Source of the DNA: Cinclus cinclus
Lineage: Eukaryota; Chordata; Aves; Passeriformes; Cinclidae
NCBI RefSeq assembly: GCF_963662255.1
Contig: NC_085071.1
Span: 3,498,701-3,562,700 of the forward strand
Direction of reading: 5' to 3'
Length of the DNA: 64,000 nt
Shown here piece by piece: positions 38,380-50,352 of this stretch (position 1 is its first letter; each line of letters opens with the position of its first letter). The notes beneath the pieces were generated by a model that was not told the origin of the DNA, searched no databases, and worked only from the letters and a program-made list of their open reading frames with translations. Made by a program: the position numbers and the translations under genes.

Positions 38380-38490
38380 GCCAAGGCTGCTTTTAGCTTC
38401 TCAATCAATTGGATTCAATTAAGTGATAACGTGAGGCTATGAGCAGAGCAGTGATTGCTTATGCCTGTATCAGCAAATTATTCCAAGGTA
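38380..38490. promoter_or_regulatory. Candidate regulatory block (low confidence)
   Basis: Short AT-rich island with CAATCAATTGGATTCAATTA and CAATTAAGTG (NKX2-like), then CAAATTATTCC and GGTAATACAG. It is flanked by GC-richer sequence. Inference only. Confidence 0.25.
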
Positions 38491-39329
38491 ATACAGAGGG
38501 GTTTGTGTGCCCTGGGCAGGAGCTGGGGTGTGAACCTCTCCTGGGAGAGGGGGACCACAGCAGGAGCCAAGGCAGGGCTGCCCAGCACTGCTGGCCTGAC
38601 AGGAGCAGCCCCCGGGAGGCCAAGGTACAGTTATTTAAAGTGCTGTTTTCACTCTGTTCCAACCAGGAGATTCAGCTAGTCACGTCTGCAAGCAAGTGTT
38701 TTAGGGAAGCCGTGGGCATCTGAGAGAAGCAGAGCTGCCTCTGCCGCTCTCTCTACAGCCATGGGGTGTGCAGGGCACCACGGCTCTCTGAGGCCAGCCC
38801 TGGCTGTGAGGGATGTCAGACATCAATAAACATCACTGTCAAAAAGGACGGGAAAAGGTTATTTATCAGAAAAAAAAGACCGCAAAGTAGGATTGCAGCA
38901 GTGGTGACATGTGCTGTGGCCACGCTGCCAGGGCTGCATCCCGTGGTGGCTGCGAGGGGTCAGAGCCCTGCTGCAGTGTCACATCCCCACGGTGCTGACT
39001 GCCACGGCTCTGCTCAGCAGCCCCACGCTGTGCCCGTGGCCAGCGAGGTGCCACCAGGCTGACAGCAGCCCAGTGTTTCTCCCACTTTCCCTAGTGCAAT
39101 TAGGGCTCTGTAGGAGCGATGGTGTCCTCGGAGCACGCCAGGCTCAGAGGAGGCTGAGATTTCAGACGCAGCACTGATGCCCTGTAGTGTTCCCCTGGCT
39201 GCTGAGTCCTGGGCTTGAGGAGCTGCTGTGTCTGTGCAGAGACAGGGGTCTCTTCATCTGCTGGGGCTGCAGGAAACTGTGTGTGTGCACGTCAGTGTGC
39301 TTCTCTGTGACATGGTGGGGATTTGAGAA

Positions 39330-39460
39330 CAATGTTTTGCAAAACAAAACCAGACAAGGTTATTAATTTTCAAGGTAACACCAACGAGAACACCGAGTTG
39401 TTGTTGAATTGTTGATCATTTTCTGATGATGGCAGTAAAGGCCTTTGTGTGCCATGATCA
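39330..39460. promoter_or_regulatory. Candidate regulatory block (low confidence)
   Basis: Contains GGTTATTAATTTTCAAGGTA, a TTGTTGTTGAATTGTTGATC run of SOX-like half-sites, and a TGATCATTTTCTGATGATGG word. It stands out from GC-rich neighbours. Inference only. Confidence 0.25.
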
Positions 39461-42400
39461 CCTGTGGCCTCCTGTACCTGCTCTGCCTCCACAGGTGATG
39501 CACAGGCGGTGCTGGAGCTGTGTGGGGCTGGGGCTGGTCACAGCTGGGCTGAGCCTGGTGAGTGGTGGAGCAGGAAGCCCCAGTGCCTCAGACCTGGCCT
39601 CAGGAGCAGCGCCAGGGGCAGGCACAGGACATTTGCTGGTACTCCTGATGCCAGGGCCGTTCCCAGAGGAGCACTAAGGCCTCAGGGATGCCCTCAGCAC
39701 ACCCCTGGCACAGCTGGGAAGTTTTGCATCCTTCAAACCTGTCCTGACGCCGCAGTTCAAGGTACAGCCCCGGTGCTGTACCCTCCCTCTCCCCATCGCC
39801 TACCTCTGATTAGAGCCCTCAGAACAAACCTGCTAATGCCTTTCCCAAGCTCTCGCCCCCACACTTTTGCCATATAAATCACTATAATTAAAGTGTTTGG
39901 AAAATGCTTTGGGAGCCCAGACAAGCATCCCCACATGCTACACACCCAGCTTGGCAAGCCCGACTTCCTGCTGCACCCACCCTGCTGCCCCAGGCACTGC
40001 ATCCCTTCCCTCCCCAAACACCCAGCAGGACAGGAGACAGGACCGTTCCCAGGCTGTGCTCGCCCCAGGCTGCGATCCTGCCTCCGGCTCAGTGCCTGGC
40101 CAAGGCTCTGCACCGAGCAGCCTCCCAGACAGAGAGAGCCCAGACGCGTGGGGCAGGACCCCTGCCAGCCTTGGCAGCACCAGCGAAGCCTGGACGAGGC
40201 TGTCTGAGGGGAGACCAGGGTGCTGGGGGTGCTGGGGAATCGCTGCTGCTCGCGCCTCTCTGTCACCAGCTCGGAGAACCAGTGCTCCCAGTGACTGCTG
40301 GAACCTGCGTGTAGAGAAACCTGGGGAGAAAGCCCCTTCCAGAGAGCATGGAGGGCACGGCGCGCTGCACCTGCCACTGGCCCTTCTGCTCATCTCAGGG
40401 GAATGAGCCCACTGCTCATTCCACGGCCACTTTCTCACCCATGCAGAGGAGGCAGCAGAGGCGAGCCCTGGTGGAGCAGGCAGGGCTGGTGGGGCCCAGG
40501 CAGGAGGGCAGGGCTGCTCTGGGGACTGGCAGAGTCTGCTAGGATGGCCTGGGCACCAGGATGGGGTCCCAGCTTCCCCCTCCAGCACAGCTCTGCAGGG
40601 CAGGAGCAGGTCCCATCCTGCCCTAAACCAAGGCATGAGGAGCACAAGAGGTTTTGGACTGTCTTTTTGTCTTGGAGCAGAATAGTCCTTCAGGAGCTGG
40701 TGTGAGCCACCACCTGGGAGAAAAAAAAAAAAGCCATTTTTCAAGCCATGGGCAGCAACATTCATGAAACGTTAATTTTTAACGCTGAGCCCCTGGAGCG
40801 CAGATCAAAGCAACTGCGTGGAGAGGCAAAGGGAAGGAACAGAGCAGCAGGCCAGGAGACAGAGATGCCTGAATGGGAGTGGCACAGGCATGCAGCGACT
40901 CTCAGGAGCCCAATGGATGTGGCCAAGCAGGCACAGTGGCCTGAGAGCAGCACCTGACTGGGGGGAGCCTCTCAGGACACGTGTCCGTGCACTGTGGCTC
41001 CACTTCTCACTGTCCCTGGACCCACCACCTGGTGGCCTGGCCCCCTCCTGGCCTCCCTCCAGTGACCATTTCTGATGGTGTCCCCAGGTTCCTCATCTCC
41101 ACTCATGAGCTCCACAGTTCTCTGCCTAGACTCCTCCAGTGGGTCCCTGCCTGTTTGTCCTCCTCTCTCCCACTGTGCTCAGCTGGCACCAGCTGTGCCC
41201 TGTGCCAGGAATATTTGAGTCACCTGGACTTTCCTGTTCGATTCCCAAGAGCCCTGCTGCTCCCTGGTGCCAGCACTGCTGGCCCTGCCACAGTAGCCCA
41301 GGTGCCAGCCCGCAGCAAGGGCACCTTCCCACCCAGCAGCCTGGCCACTGCAGCTGCTTGAGGGTGGGGAATGAACCCCACAGCTTCTCCTCAGGGTTCA
41401 CCTCCAGAGCTGGGTCCCAGTTGCACTCCAGCCCTGTGCTGATGGCAGGAGCTGGTAGCTGTGCTGCAGGCAGCACCTTCTGCTGTCCCTGGGGTGTGGT
41501 GCCAGGTGATCACCCCAGCCCCTGCTCACCTGCACCAGGGGAGCCATGCAGGGGCATTCCCGCATCCCATGCACCTTGACGCTCTCCCTCTGCCTTTCCA
41601 GTCACCCAACAAGACTGAGATCCACATGCAAGGATCTGCAGCTGTCCCTGAAGAGCGGCCATTGGGATTTCACAAGCTGACAGAGCCTATGACCATGAGC
41701 CTATGACCCAAACAACCTCTGTTGTTTGCTGACACTTATTCTTCCTCAGCAGGGAGGGTTTGGCAGCCCTGCTCTCTGTGCAGGCAGATCTCAGTCCTGC
41801 TCTCAGCTCCTGCTCAGCATGTATTTTTACCTTTTAATGAAAGCGACTGAACTGCCTGAAGTTGCCTCTCAACTCTTCTCTGGGGCTTGGATTGCCAAGA
41901 AATGATTGACACATTTAATAGAGGCAGTGGGTGCAGAGGAATCTGGCAGGAGCCCAGGCTCATGATACACAAAGGATACTGCCATTCCTGCTTGGGTTTT
42001 CTGAGCCTCTGCTCTCTCAGAACACAGTGTCCTGTGCACAGGCTGAGGAGCTGTGAGCTGAGGAGCCCTGGGAACAGGGCAGGGCCTGAGCCATGGGGCT
42101 GGGGAGAAGGGTTTGGGGCAGGGAGGGTGTGTAGGGGCTGCAATGCATAGCCATGAGTGCAGGCTGGAAAAGCCAAGCGTCCCTCAGTGCCTTTTTGGGT
42201 TTTTTTCTACTGCTTTGAGCTGCTGGGGTTTGTCCCCACACAGGGGGTGAATATGTACAGCAAATACCTGCCTGGTTTTGCATATACACACTCGTGTGTG
42301 AACCTGCATGTGAAAGGGTTTTTTTCTTACATCTCCTGGAGAGAAACCCCCCTGCCGTGCACGGACTAGTTTGGGAACAGCCCACACAGATTGCATTTAG

Positions 42401-43439
42401 CACACATACCTGTGCATGCGTGCTCCTAAGCGCTCACATGCACACATACGAGCTCACCTGCACCTGCGGGTGTTCTCCCTGCTCCCCGTCCCACACCTGA
42501 GCGCTGGCATCTGCCATGTGACACCCACACCCCAGACAGGTGTCAGGCCAAACAAAGCCATCACTTGGCACTAAGGAGCAGTGGCTGCAGCCTCCCCTTC
42601 ACACAGCAGCACTGTGTCAGCCAACTCCAAGGTTTAGACCAGTACAGTCTGAAGGCTTTTGTCTCTGCAGCCTTCTGGGAGGTATCAGAGACTGACCCAT
42701 GGCCGTTTCTTAAGCTCAGGAGCAGGGTTAGGAACAAAGGAACAAAGCTGCCTGTCAGTCCCTGACCATGGGGTCTGACCTCGGCTTAGCCTTGTCCCAT
42801 TTGAAAGGCACCATGAAGCCACCACTAAAATCATTCATACATCTCCCTTGGGTGTTTTCAGAGGGGCACCCATTCCAGATGTCTCTAGAGAGTGATTTCC
42901 AGGAGCAGGCTAGATAAGGCGTTTCTTGTGCATTCAATGTATACATTGTTCATCCCCTGGAGCTTCCCTTCTCCTGCAGATATAAAGGGCAATTTGTACA
43001 GCTTACAAAGGCTTATTAAAATATCATTGTGAAAGGGTGACATAAGCACCTGAACAGAAAAGAATAGAAAATATTTGTCTCATTAACCAGAGACTTAGAT
43101 GTCTTGTTTCCTCTTCCTTGTGTCTTCTTCCTATAGGAGGGTAGCAGTCATTTATTATCATGTGTGGAGAGAAAAGCCTCACTCCTTGGAAGATGTGCTG
43201 ATTTCTGTGAAGCCTCTGCACCTGGCTTGTGCTCTGGGGCAGGCAGGCTGGGAGCGAGCATGCCTGGTGCTCAGAGGCCTGGCACATTCTTTCAAATAAT
43301 ACCAAAAGAGCAGCATTATCTGAAAGCAGCACAGCCTGGGCCCCGTTTGTGTGGCCACAGCCAGTGTGGGCTGGAGCACAGCACGGGCTATTAGCATGTA
43401 ATGAACACAACAATTACTCTGTAAGGGGGAGAAAGGGTT

Positions 43440-43660
43440 AGGGCCAGGCAGAGTTTTAAGAATAAAGGCTTGTTTGGGAGAATTATTCACTTGGTCCCTG
43501 CTGTAGGTGGACGGCAGCAGATTAGAAGGAAACATTATCTCTCAGGGCAAGTTCAGGACAAATGAAGCCAAACTGGCACGGGCTGAGAGTCTCAATGCAT
43601 TATTCTCTTTGCTCTACAAATCTGTGAGAACAAAGTGCTCAGTGTAAATGCTCACCAGGG
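43440..43660. promoter_or_regulatory. Candidate SOX/POU enhancer block
   Basis: AT-rich block with AATGCATTATT at 43594-43604. Two SOX-type sites face each other: CTTTG at 43607-43611 and ACAAAG at 43630-43635. Upstream are GAGAATTATTCAC and GGAAACATTATC. SOX10 is known to act on the mouse Oct-6 Schwann-cell enhancer, so facing SOX sites 18 kb downstream of POU3F1 are notable. The link is inference. Confidence 0.33.
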
Positions 43661-45789
43661 CCTTTTTTTACCCCTGTAGGACCACAAAAGTTCAGCATGA
43701 GATGAAGGGACACGTGTTGGCTATTAGTCCACTACAAAGAGCATTTCAGTTTAGAATTTAGAGTCTCATAAAAACATTATTGTCTGTATCCCAGGACATT
43801 TGCTTGTTAGGGCAACATGGACTGTAAAAAATGTGTCCCTCTGCACAGTTGTGTGCATCACCAGCCTTACCATGGCTAGCTCACCTCAGGGGCTCCCTCA
43901 GGCCAGCCCCCAAGCTGGCATCACCCTGAGCACAGCCCCTGAGCCTCAGCTCCAGCACCAGTCCTGTCATCTCTGCGGGCCAAGAAGGATTGTTGCCCTG
44001 AAGAGCACTTGGCCTTTGCTGTAGCAGGAGGTTGCACCTTGCTCAGGGTCCTCTCACCCAACATTCAGTACTGCATGAGGCCTCCATGGACATTTCTGGC
44101 TCTGCTCTGCTCACACGTGTCTGCAGTTTATATGTTCACCAGGTCTGAGGCAAGGAAGAAGTTCATGTCCAAGTGAAAATGGCAAGGACCATAGAATTCT
44201 TGCCTTGCCCTGCCTCAGAGATCACAGTCCAGATCTTGGGAACACCAAGGCAGCTTTCCCTTCAGCACTTCTCTGCCATCAGGAGCCCTCCTTCCTGAGG
44301 CTGCTGTGGCTCAGCCTCCTCAGGACTGACAAACCAAAACCCAGCTGAAGCTGCTGGACTAGGTCTTGGCCCTCTGAGTGAAGTGCAGTGGATGGCAGCA
44401 TAGAGATGATCAGAACACAGGATCTGACAGTCCCTCCTGGACTTGCAGACTGGAATAAACAAAATTATGGACAAGCATTCACGAGTACATCTATGACACT
44501 TCTGGGTTGTAAGCTGCTTGCTGCCTTCCTGATTTAGAATGATTTTGACAAAAAAGCATCCACATGATTTTGAAATACTTAAGCCCATAGCCAGGCTTTA
44601 TAAGATGCTTGGCAATCTATGTTTTTAGGAGGATTTTGTTCTGCATTTCAGTTGTCTTCCAGATACCAAGATGATCAGCTTTGGGCTTAGTCAGTAGTGG
44701 GAGGAAGGTTCTAAGGGACTTTTGCAGTAGGAGACTTGGCAGGGCCACCCCAGGTCTGTGGCTGCCCCAGGACACTGCCAGGAGCTGTGGGCAGGCAGCG
44801 AGTGTGGCTCAGAGCAATCCTCATCTCTACCAGATCTGTTTGTCCTCCCAGCCACAAAGGCAGCCAGCACACAGCATCCACTGCTTCCTCCAACTGCACA
44901 GGGAGCATGTGCTTTTAAAAGGAAAAAAAAAAAAAGGTGGAATATATTATCTATTCACAAAGTCATTGTAAATATTAAAGAGCCCATGAGGGGGAATGTC
45001 TCTGATGATGTCTTTTCAAGATTGTGGGAGAAAAATCCATGCAAAAGCACTATTGAGGGTATGGCCAAAAGGCAAGTGATGCTTTGAACTTGTTCAAAGC
45101 CACAGGGTCGACAGTCTTTCTGGGACTGCAAGGGGAAGCAGCTACCCATCTCTCCTCAGAGTCAGCTAAAAGGTCACTTCAGCAAATCCACAATTTAAAT
45201 AAAAGATAGTAAGTCCCAGAGAGAGCTATTTGAAAATAAAATGCATCAAAAGTGAGATAGATGCATCCATGTGAGTGGCAGAGGTCCTGGAGAGCTTTGG
45301 CTTAGTACCAGAGTAGTGTCTGTGCAGTGCAGGGAGAGGACAGGTACCCCAGGTGCTCCTGTGGGGTGCACCTGCAAGCACCTGTCACAGCAGGAATGGA
45401 AAGGGAGCCTCCACCCCCCTTTGTCCATCCATTCCCCCCTCCCGCTCCCTTGGCAGCACAGAGCAGCCAGGGCCCTGGGAGTGTCTCCTGCCCTGCCCCA
45501 CCAGTACACCCAGAACCACGTCCCTGCTGCCACAGCAGCTCTCATGGCCAGGAGGAAAGAACCATCTCTGGAGAGGCCAAGAACTGGGGAAAGAGTCGTG
45601 GCTTTGGAAGACTGGTCTCCTGTGCTCCTGAGATGTCCCAGAAAAGGACAGAAGATCTAAAACTGAAGGAGTTCAGTTTTAAGAGGAGATACTTTGATTG
45701 GAAAGGCAAACGAAGTAAACCAGTCCATGGTGTTATGTAATGCAGCTCTGTTGAAACAGTGCAGGAAAGTTGCCTTGTGCCAATAAATC

Positions 45790-45990
45790 AGGCAGCCATG
45801 GAGGAGCAGATGTGAATCACACCTTGCTTCATATGCCCTGCAGTGTTTTCACTTATTGTTCCAGTTTTAAAGATTAATGGCACTCAGAGATGAGTATTAG
45901 CTACGCTTCCATTTCATACTCATTATCAGAAGAGCTTTTTTCAGCATAATTAGCATGGATCAAATTTTCCAAGTGGCTTGGCAGACTTGC
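45790..45990. promoter_or_regulatory. Candidate regulatory block with GCATAATTAGCAT
   Basis: AT-rich island containing AAAGATTAATGG, GAGTATTAGCTA, CTCATTATC and, at 45944-45956, GCATAATTAGCAT. The last fits the class III POU core (GCAT followed by TAAT-type sequence) on both strands. Function is inferred from motif content. Confidence 0.33.
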
Positions 45991-46749
45991 TGCTGTTCTT
46001 TGGCTGCTAAGAATGCCCGGGACGTCCCACTGCTGCTGCTGGGTGCACTGGACCCCTGACTCCTCTTAGCACCACGCAGCCTTTAAAGGTGGAGAGAGAA
46101 GGGGCACTACTGAGATGGCAGCTGCTGCAGCCCAGAAATGGGGGCTCCCTGACCTGGGCTGCCAGGAACCCCCATGTTCTGACACAGCTGGTGGGGGTTG
46201 AGGAGCTGGCAGCCTCTCCATCACTAAACAGGAGGGCAGGAGGTTCTGGCTGCAGTGGGTCAGCCAGGGGCAGGTGCTGGTGCAGACAGCAGCAGCCCTG
46301 AAGCCCCAGTGCTGGGGCTGATCTCTGCTCCAGGCTGCTTTGTGTAATCTGGGCACTCGTGCCTGGTGCCCTGATCAGGGCATGAAGTATTTGATACCTT
46401 GAGGAGCAATCAAGGTGGGTTACCTGCACCAGGAACCCAGCCTGGCTGTGGGGCAGGAGGTCTGGGAGAGAGTGAAGGTGGCATGGTAGGGCTGGAAGAA
46501 GTGGTGGCTGGGGAAGGGAAACTTGCTGGCATCTTCCAGGACTTATCTGGGACTGCTGCATGGGGCTGGGGCACGCTGTGGGTGCTGTGTCCCCCACAGG
46601 GCTGTGTGTGAAGGGTGAGCCGTGGGTGCTGTGCCTGCAGGGGAAGGTGTTGGCAGTATGGGGGAGATCAGAGAGGGGGAGCAAGTAGGCTGTGGGTGCT
46701 TGTGTGTGGATGTGTGGATGTCAGCGGTCTGGAGAAGGCCAGGGAGCAC

Positions 46750-47180
46750 AGTGCTGAGCTCCCTGCTACACCCAATCAACCCGTGATCGTTTCTATCACG
46801 AAGATAAAGTGGCCATTGTTGCCAAAAATAAATGTTAGTGTTCCAAATCCACACTTCAATAGCACCAGCTCATTAGAGATGCATATCATTTGGCTCCAGT
46901 CCCACACCTTCTAGCTCGTTATAAATATGCAGTTGCTGCTGGCTCTACCCCAATCATCTCTGCAATCAGAGCTTTTAATTAGGTTAATTAAATTGTATCA
47001 AACCTCGCAGGGACGCAGTTCACTGATGCTGATGAGGCAGCCAAAACAGACCTTAACTCCAGCTCTAATGAAGGCCCTGCTGCAGCTAATAACAATGCAT
47101 AATAAATTAGTGCTTCCCTAGAAAGGTGCATCGGGGCTTGCGTTTCAGTAAATGATGATCTGTATGCACTAATTCACTAT
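46750..47180. promoter_or_regulatory. Strong candidate conserved developmental enhancer
   Basis: A 430-bp AT-rich island with the densest homeodomain/POU site content in the window. It has ATGCATATCATTTGG (46879), ATAAATATGCAG (46921), CTTTTAATTAGGTTAATTAA (about 46972), AGCTCTAATGAAGG (about 47061), CAGCTAATAACAATGCAT then AATAAATTAG (47084-47110), and TGCACTAATTCAC. Texture is typical of vertebrate conserved non-coding elements near transcription factor genes. Its target could be POU3F1, 21 kb upstream. Conservation is untested. Confidence 0.5.
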
Positions 47181-47407
47181 TGCAGTCTTTAGGTCTGCCA
47201 AGCCAGGGACATCCTGGGAATAGGTTCTCCCTAAATAATGGGCTCCTGCCTGCTTGAAGCAATGCTGCTCACCTGGGTTCTCGCAAGGCACTAACGGCTT
47301 CAGGTACACAACTGTGAGACAACAAAACAAATATTTGCTGCTTTCACCTTGCCCAGCCCTGGGTCCACTCTTGATGCCTGGCATCTTTCAACAGAAGCAG
47401 CAGCAGG

Positions 47408-47432
47408 TATTTATTTATTTATTTATTTATTT
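47408..47432. repeat. (TTTA)n microsatellite
   Basis: About six tandem TATT/TTTA units in TATTTATTTATTTATTTATT followed by TATTTG. Confidence 0.9.
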
Positions 47433-48229
47433 GAAACCTTCTGTATTGGAATTTGGAGAGGAGCGTTTTGTATGGAGGGGAAAGGGCAGCTGTGTCCAAG
47501 TGTGGCAGCATGAACGGGGACAGTTCCCTGTGCACAGACTCTTCCCAGACATCAGCAGCCCCATGTCGCTCCTAATCAGGTGGGGAAAGGTCCAGGTGGC
47601 CAAGGAGCTGTGGAACAGAGAGGTTTAGGGCAGCCATGCTGAGCAGCAATTAGTCATTCCTGATTTACATTCTGCTCTTTCAACTCCCTGCTGTGAAGCT
47701 GCTCGGGCTTGAGTGGAGGAACTTCACCCTTTTCTCCTTGGTGCCCTCGGGCAAGACACCTCAGCTGAACCTGGCTGTAGGGTCCTGGGGACCAGCAGGG
47801 CCAGGGCAGCCAGTCCTGCAGCTGGACACACCTGCGACCCTGTGCCAGCTCACAGTGCCACCGGTGACCCTGGAATGGCAGCACCTGGTGGGTGAGTGCT
47901 GGGATGATCCAGCTGATGGAAACACACAGGGCAGCGCTGTGAGCAGAGGGATGGGTGGGACCAAGCTTCCCTGCTCTCCTTTGTTGAAAGAACACAGCCT
48001 GGGGGGACTCCTGAGGCTCTGGGGGTCCCTCTGGCTGCCACAGTACATGGTCACTGATGGATGGACACCCCACAGTAACTGTCCTGGGGAGACTCAGAGC
48101 CCCCCCAGGCAAGTCATCTTCTGTTGCCATGCCCCAAGGACCCCGCTGTGCTCTCCACTCTGGTTCAGGCTCAGAAAATGGGGCCTACAGGAAAGCAGCT
48201 GAGAAGCCTAAGGGCTGGTTAGGGCTCTC

Positions 48230-48370
48230 CTGCTCGTAAAATATATTATTGCAGCTGCCTAGAGATAATCCTGCAAGTGTAGTCTGCTATTAATGTTTAT
48301 AGACAGTCATTATCAATTGAGTTCTTCATGACTTGGACAAGGAATTACACTAAGTGAGTATATGGCACAA
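48230..48370. promoter_or_regulatory. Candidate regulatory block (low confidence)
   Basis: AT-rich island with AAATATATTATTGCAGCTG (E-box CAGCTG), GAGATAATCC (OTX/PITX-like TAATCC), CTATTAATGTTTATAG and TCATTATCAATTGAG. GC-richer flanks on the left. Inference only. Confidence 0.27.
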
Positions 48371-49536
48371 TACTCTTGAGTCACCTAAAACCTGAGCTGT
48401 GAATCTGTGGGTATTTTGATATCTGTATCTTTCAAGCTGTAGGGTTTCTCCTTGCTAAAGAACCTGTTGGTTCAGCTTTTGATGGTATAACTATCACAAA
48501 CAAGCAATAGCTGTGGGCATTTGCTCACTGTCCTTCCTCATGAGGGTCCAGCTAGAAGATGGCAGATCCCACCCATGTCTCGCTTTAAATCCTATGCTGT
48601 GGCCCAGTGGGCTGGGGTTTTGATTCAGTTACAAGGTACTGGCTCTTTCCAGATCCTTGCAGAAACATTTCAGTACTTCAGTATGAGGATACCAAGCTAA
48701 AGAGCAAGGTCTTTGAGAAGGTGTGGATTTTTTTCCTGGAAAACTCTTTGGGAACTCTGCAGGGAAGCAGGTGTGAGTCAGCCCTGTCTGCCAACACTGA
48801 AGTTCAGAGATCAGCACCTGCCAAATCCTTCATCACTGCAGACAGGAATAGGTGAAAAATATTTGTGCACAAAAGCTGGCCCCCCCTTTTAGTCTGTTAT
48901 GGCCACAAGATGATAAACCACTCCACAAGCTATGGGATTTGTACCCAGGCTTTGGAGGTCAGGGTCCAACAAGAAGCCTGCTCAATGTAACCACCACAGA
49001 CATAACAGTGCTCTGGTTTCCCTTTGTTAAAACCTTCATGGTTTCCCAGAGAAAAGTCAATCAGAACAGGCACAATTTCTTCTACCCAGACCCCATATTG
49101 TGATCACGAGACTGTGTGTCCTGGCTGGTACCTCAGCTCCCAGGTGCCAATGGACACCACCACCACCCCCAGGACAAGCAGTGTGGCCCTGGACCAGTGA
49201 CTGCTCAAAGAAAGCCTGGCAGCTGCCAACTAAATCCCATAATACCTCACTCCAAACTGGGAAGAGATGCCTCTGTTCCAGGGAATAGGGCACTTGAGCC
49301 CATTCCAGCACTTGCTCTGCACTGGGACAGAGGTGGACAAGGCAATTACTGGGCCAGGCCAGGTTGCTGCTTTTCAGTTCCTGCTGCAGGATTCCTTGAG
49401 GATCTCCCAGCAGAACTGCTGCTTTTCTTTCCCATCCTTTTCACCAACGCTCTCGATGCAGGTAAAATTAACCAAGGGCAGAGATTAAGTATTTATCTAT
49501 TTAAACCTCAGTCTAAGAGGGAATTTCCCTTCCCAA

Positions 49537-50352
49537 GGTGTGCGATGTCCCCACGCGATGTCCCCGAGGTGTGCGGTGTCCCCACGCGGTGTCCCCGAGG
49601 TGTGTGGTGTCCCCGAGGTGTGTGGTGTCCCCACGCGATGTCCCCACGCGGTGTCCCCGAGGTGTGTGGTGTCCCCGAGGTGTGTGGTGTCCCCACGCGA
49701 TGTCCCCACGCGGTGTCCCCGAGGTGTGCGGTGTCCCCGAGGTGTGCGGTGTCCCCACGCGATGTCCCCGAGGTGTGTGGTGACCCCACAAGATGTCCCC
49801 ACGCGGTGTCCCCACGCGGTGTCCCCGAGGTGTGCGGTGTCCCCACGCGATGTCCCCGAGGTGTGCGGTGTCCCCGAGGTGTGCGGTGTCCCCACGCGAT
49901 GTCCCCGAGGTGTGCGGTGTCCCCGAGGTGTGCGGTGTCCCCACGCGATGTCCCCGAGGTGTGCGGTGTCCCCGAGGTGTGCGGTGTCCCCGAGGTGTGC
50001 GGTGTCCCCGAGGTGTGCGGTGTCCCCACACGATGTCCCCACGCGGTGTCCCCGAGGTGTGCGGTGTCCCCGAGGTGTGCGATGCCCCCGAGGTGTGCGG
50101 TGTCCCCGAGGTGTGCGATGCCCCCGAGGTGTGCGATGCCCCCGAGGTGTGCGGTGTCCCCGAGGTGTGCGATGCCCCCGAGGTGTGCGGTGTCCCCGAG
50201 GTGTGCGGTGTCTCCGAGGTGTGCGATGTCCCCACGCGATGTCCCCGAGGTGTGCGGTGTCCCCACGCGGTGTCCCCGAGGTGTGCGGTGTCCCCGAGGT
50301 GTGCGGTGTCCCCGAGGTGTGCGGTGTCCCCGAGGTGTGCGGTGTCCCCAGC
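49537..50352. repeat. CpG-rich minisatellite of 18-bp and 15-bp units
   Basis: About 815 bp are built of two interspersed units. One is an 18-mer GTGTCCCCGAGGTGTGCG (variants with GATGCCCC or GTGTGTGG); the other is a 15-mer of the GTGTCCCCACGCGAT type. I count about 33 copies of the GAGGTGTG or AAGGTGTG core. Both units are multiples of three without stops, so long frames are open on both strands through the whole array. These are artefacts, not genes. Each unit has two CpGs. The array ends at the unique sequence CCCAGCGCTGGGGC. Confidence 0.97.

Larger units (their letters stand above)
36663..49536. other. Intergenic between POU3F1 and UTP11, distal part
   Basis: No coding exon or RNA gene was recognised. 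Most of the stretch (38.5-42.6, 44.0-45.6 and 46.0-46.75 kb) is GC-moderate, CpG-poor sequence rich in CTGCC/CAGCC words, which yields many chance open frames. AT-rich blocks at 37.4, 38.4, 39.4, 43.5, 45.9, 46.8-47.2 and 48.3 kb look like regulatory islands. The stronger ones are listed separately. Mammals also lack genes between POU3F1 and UTP11. Confidence 0.55.
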
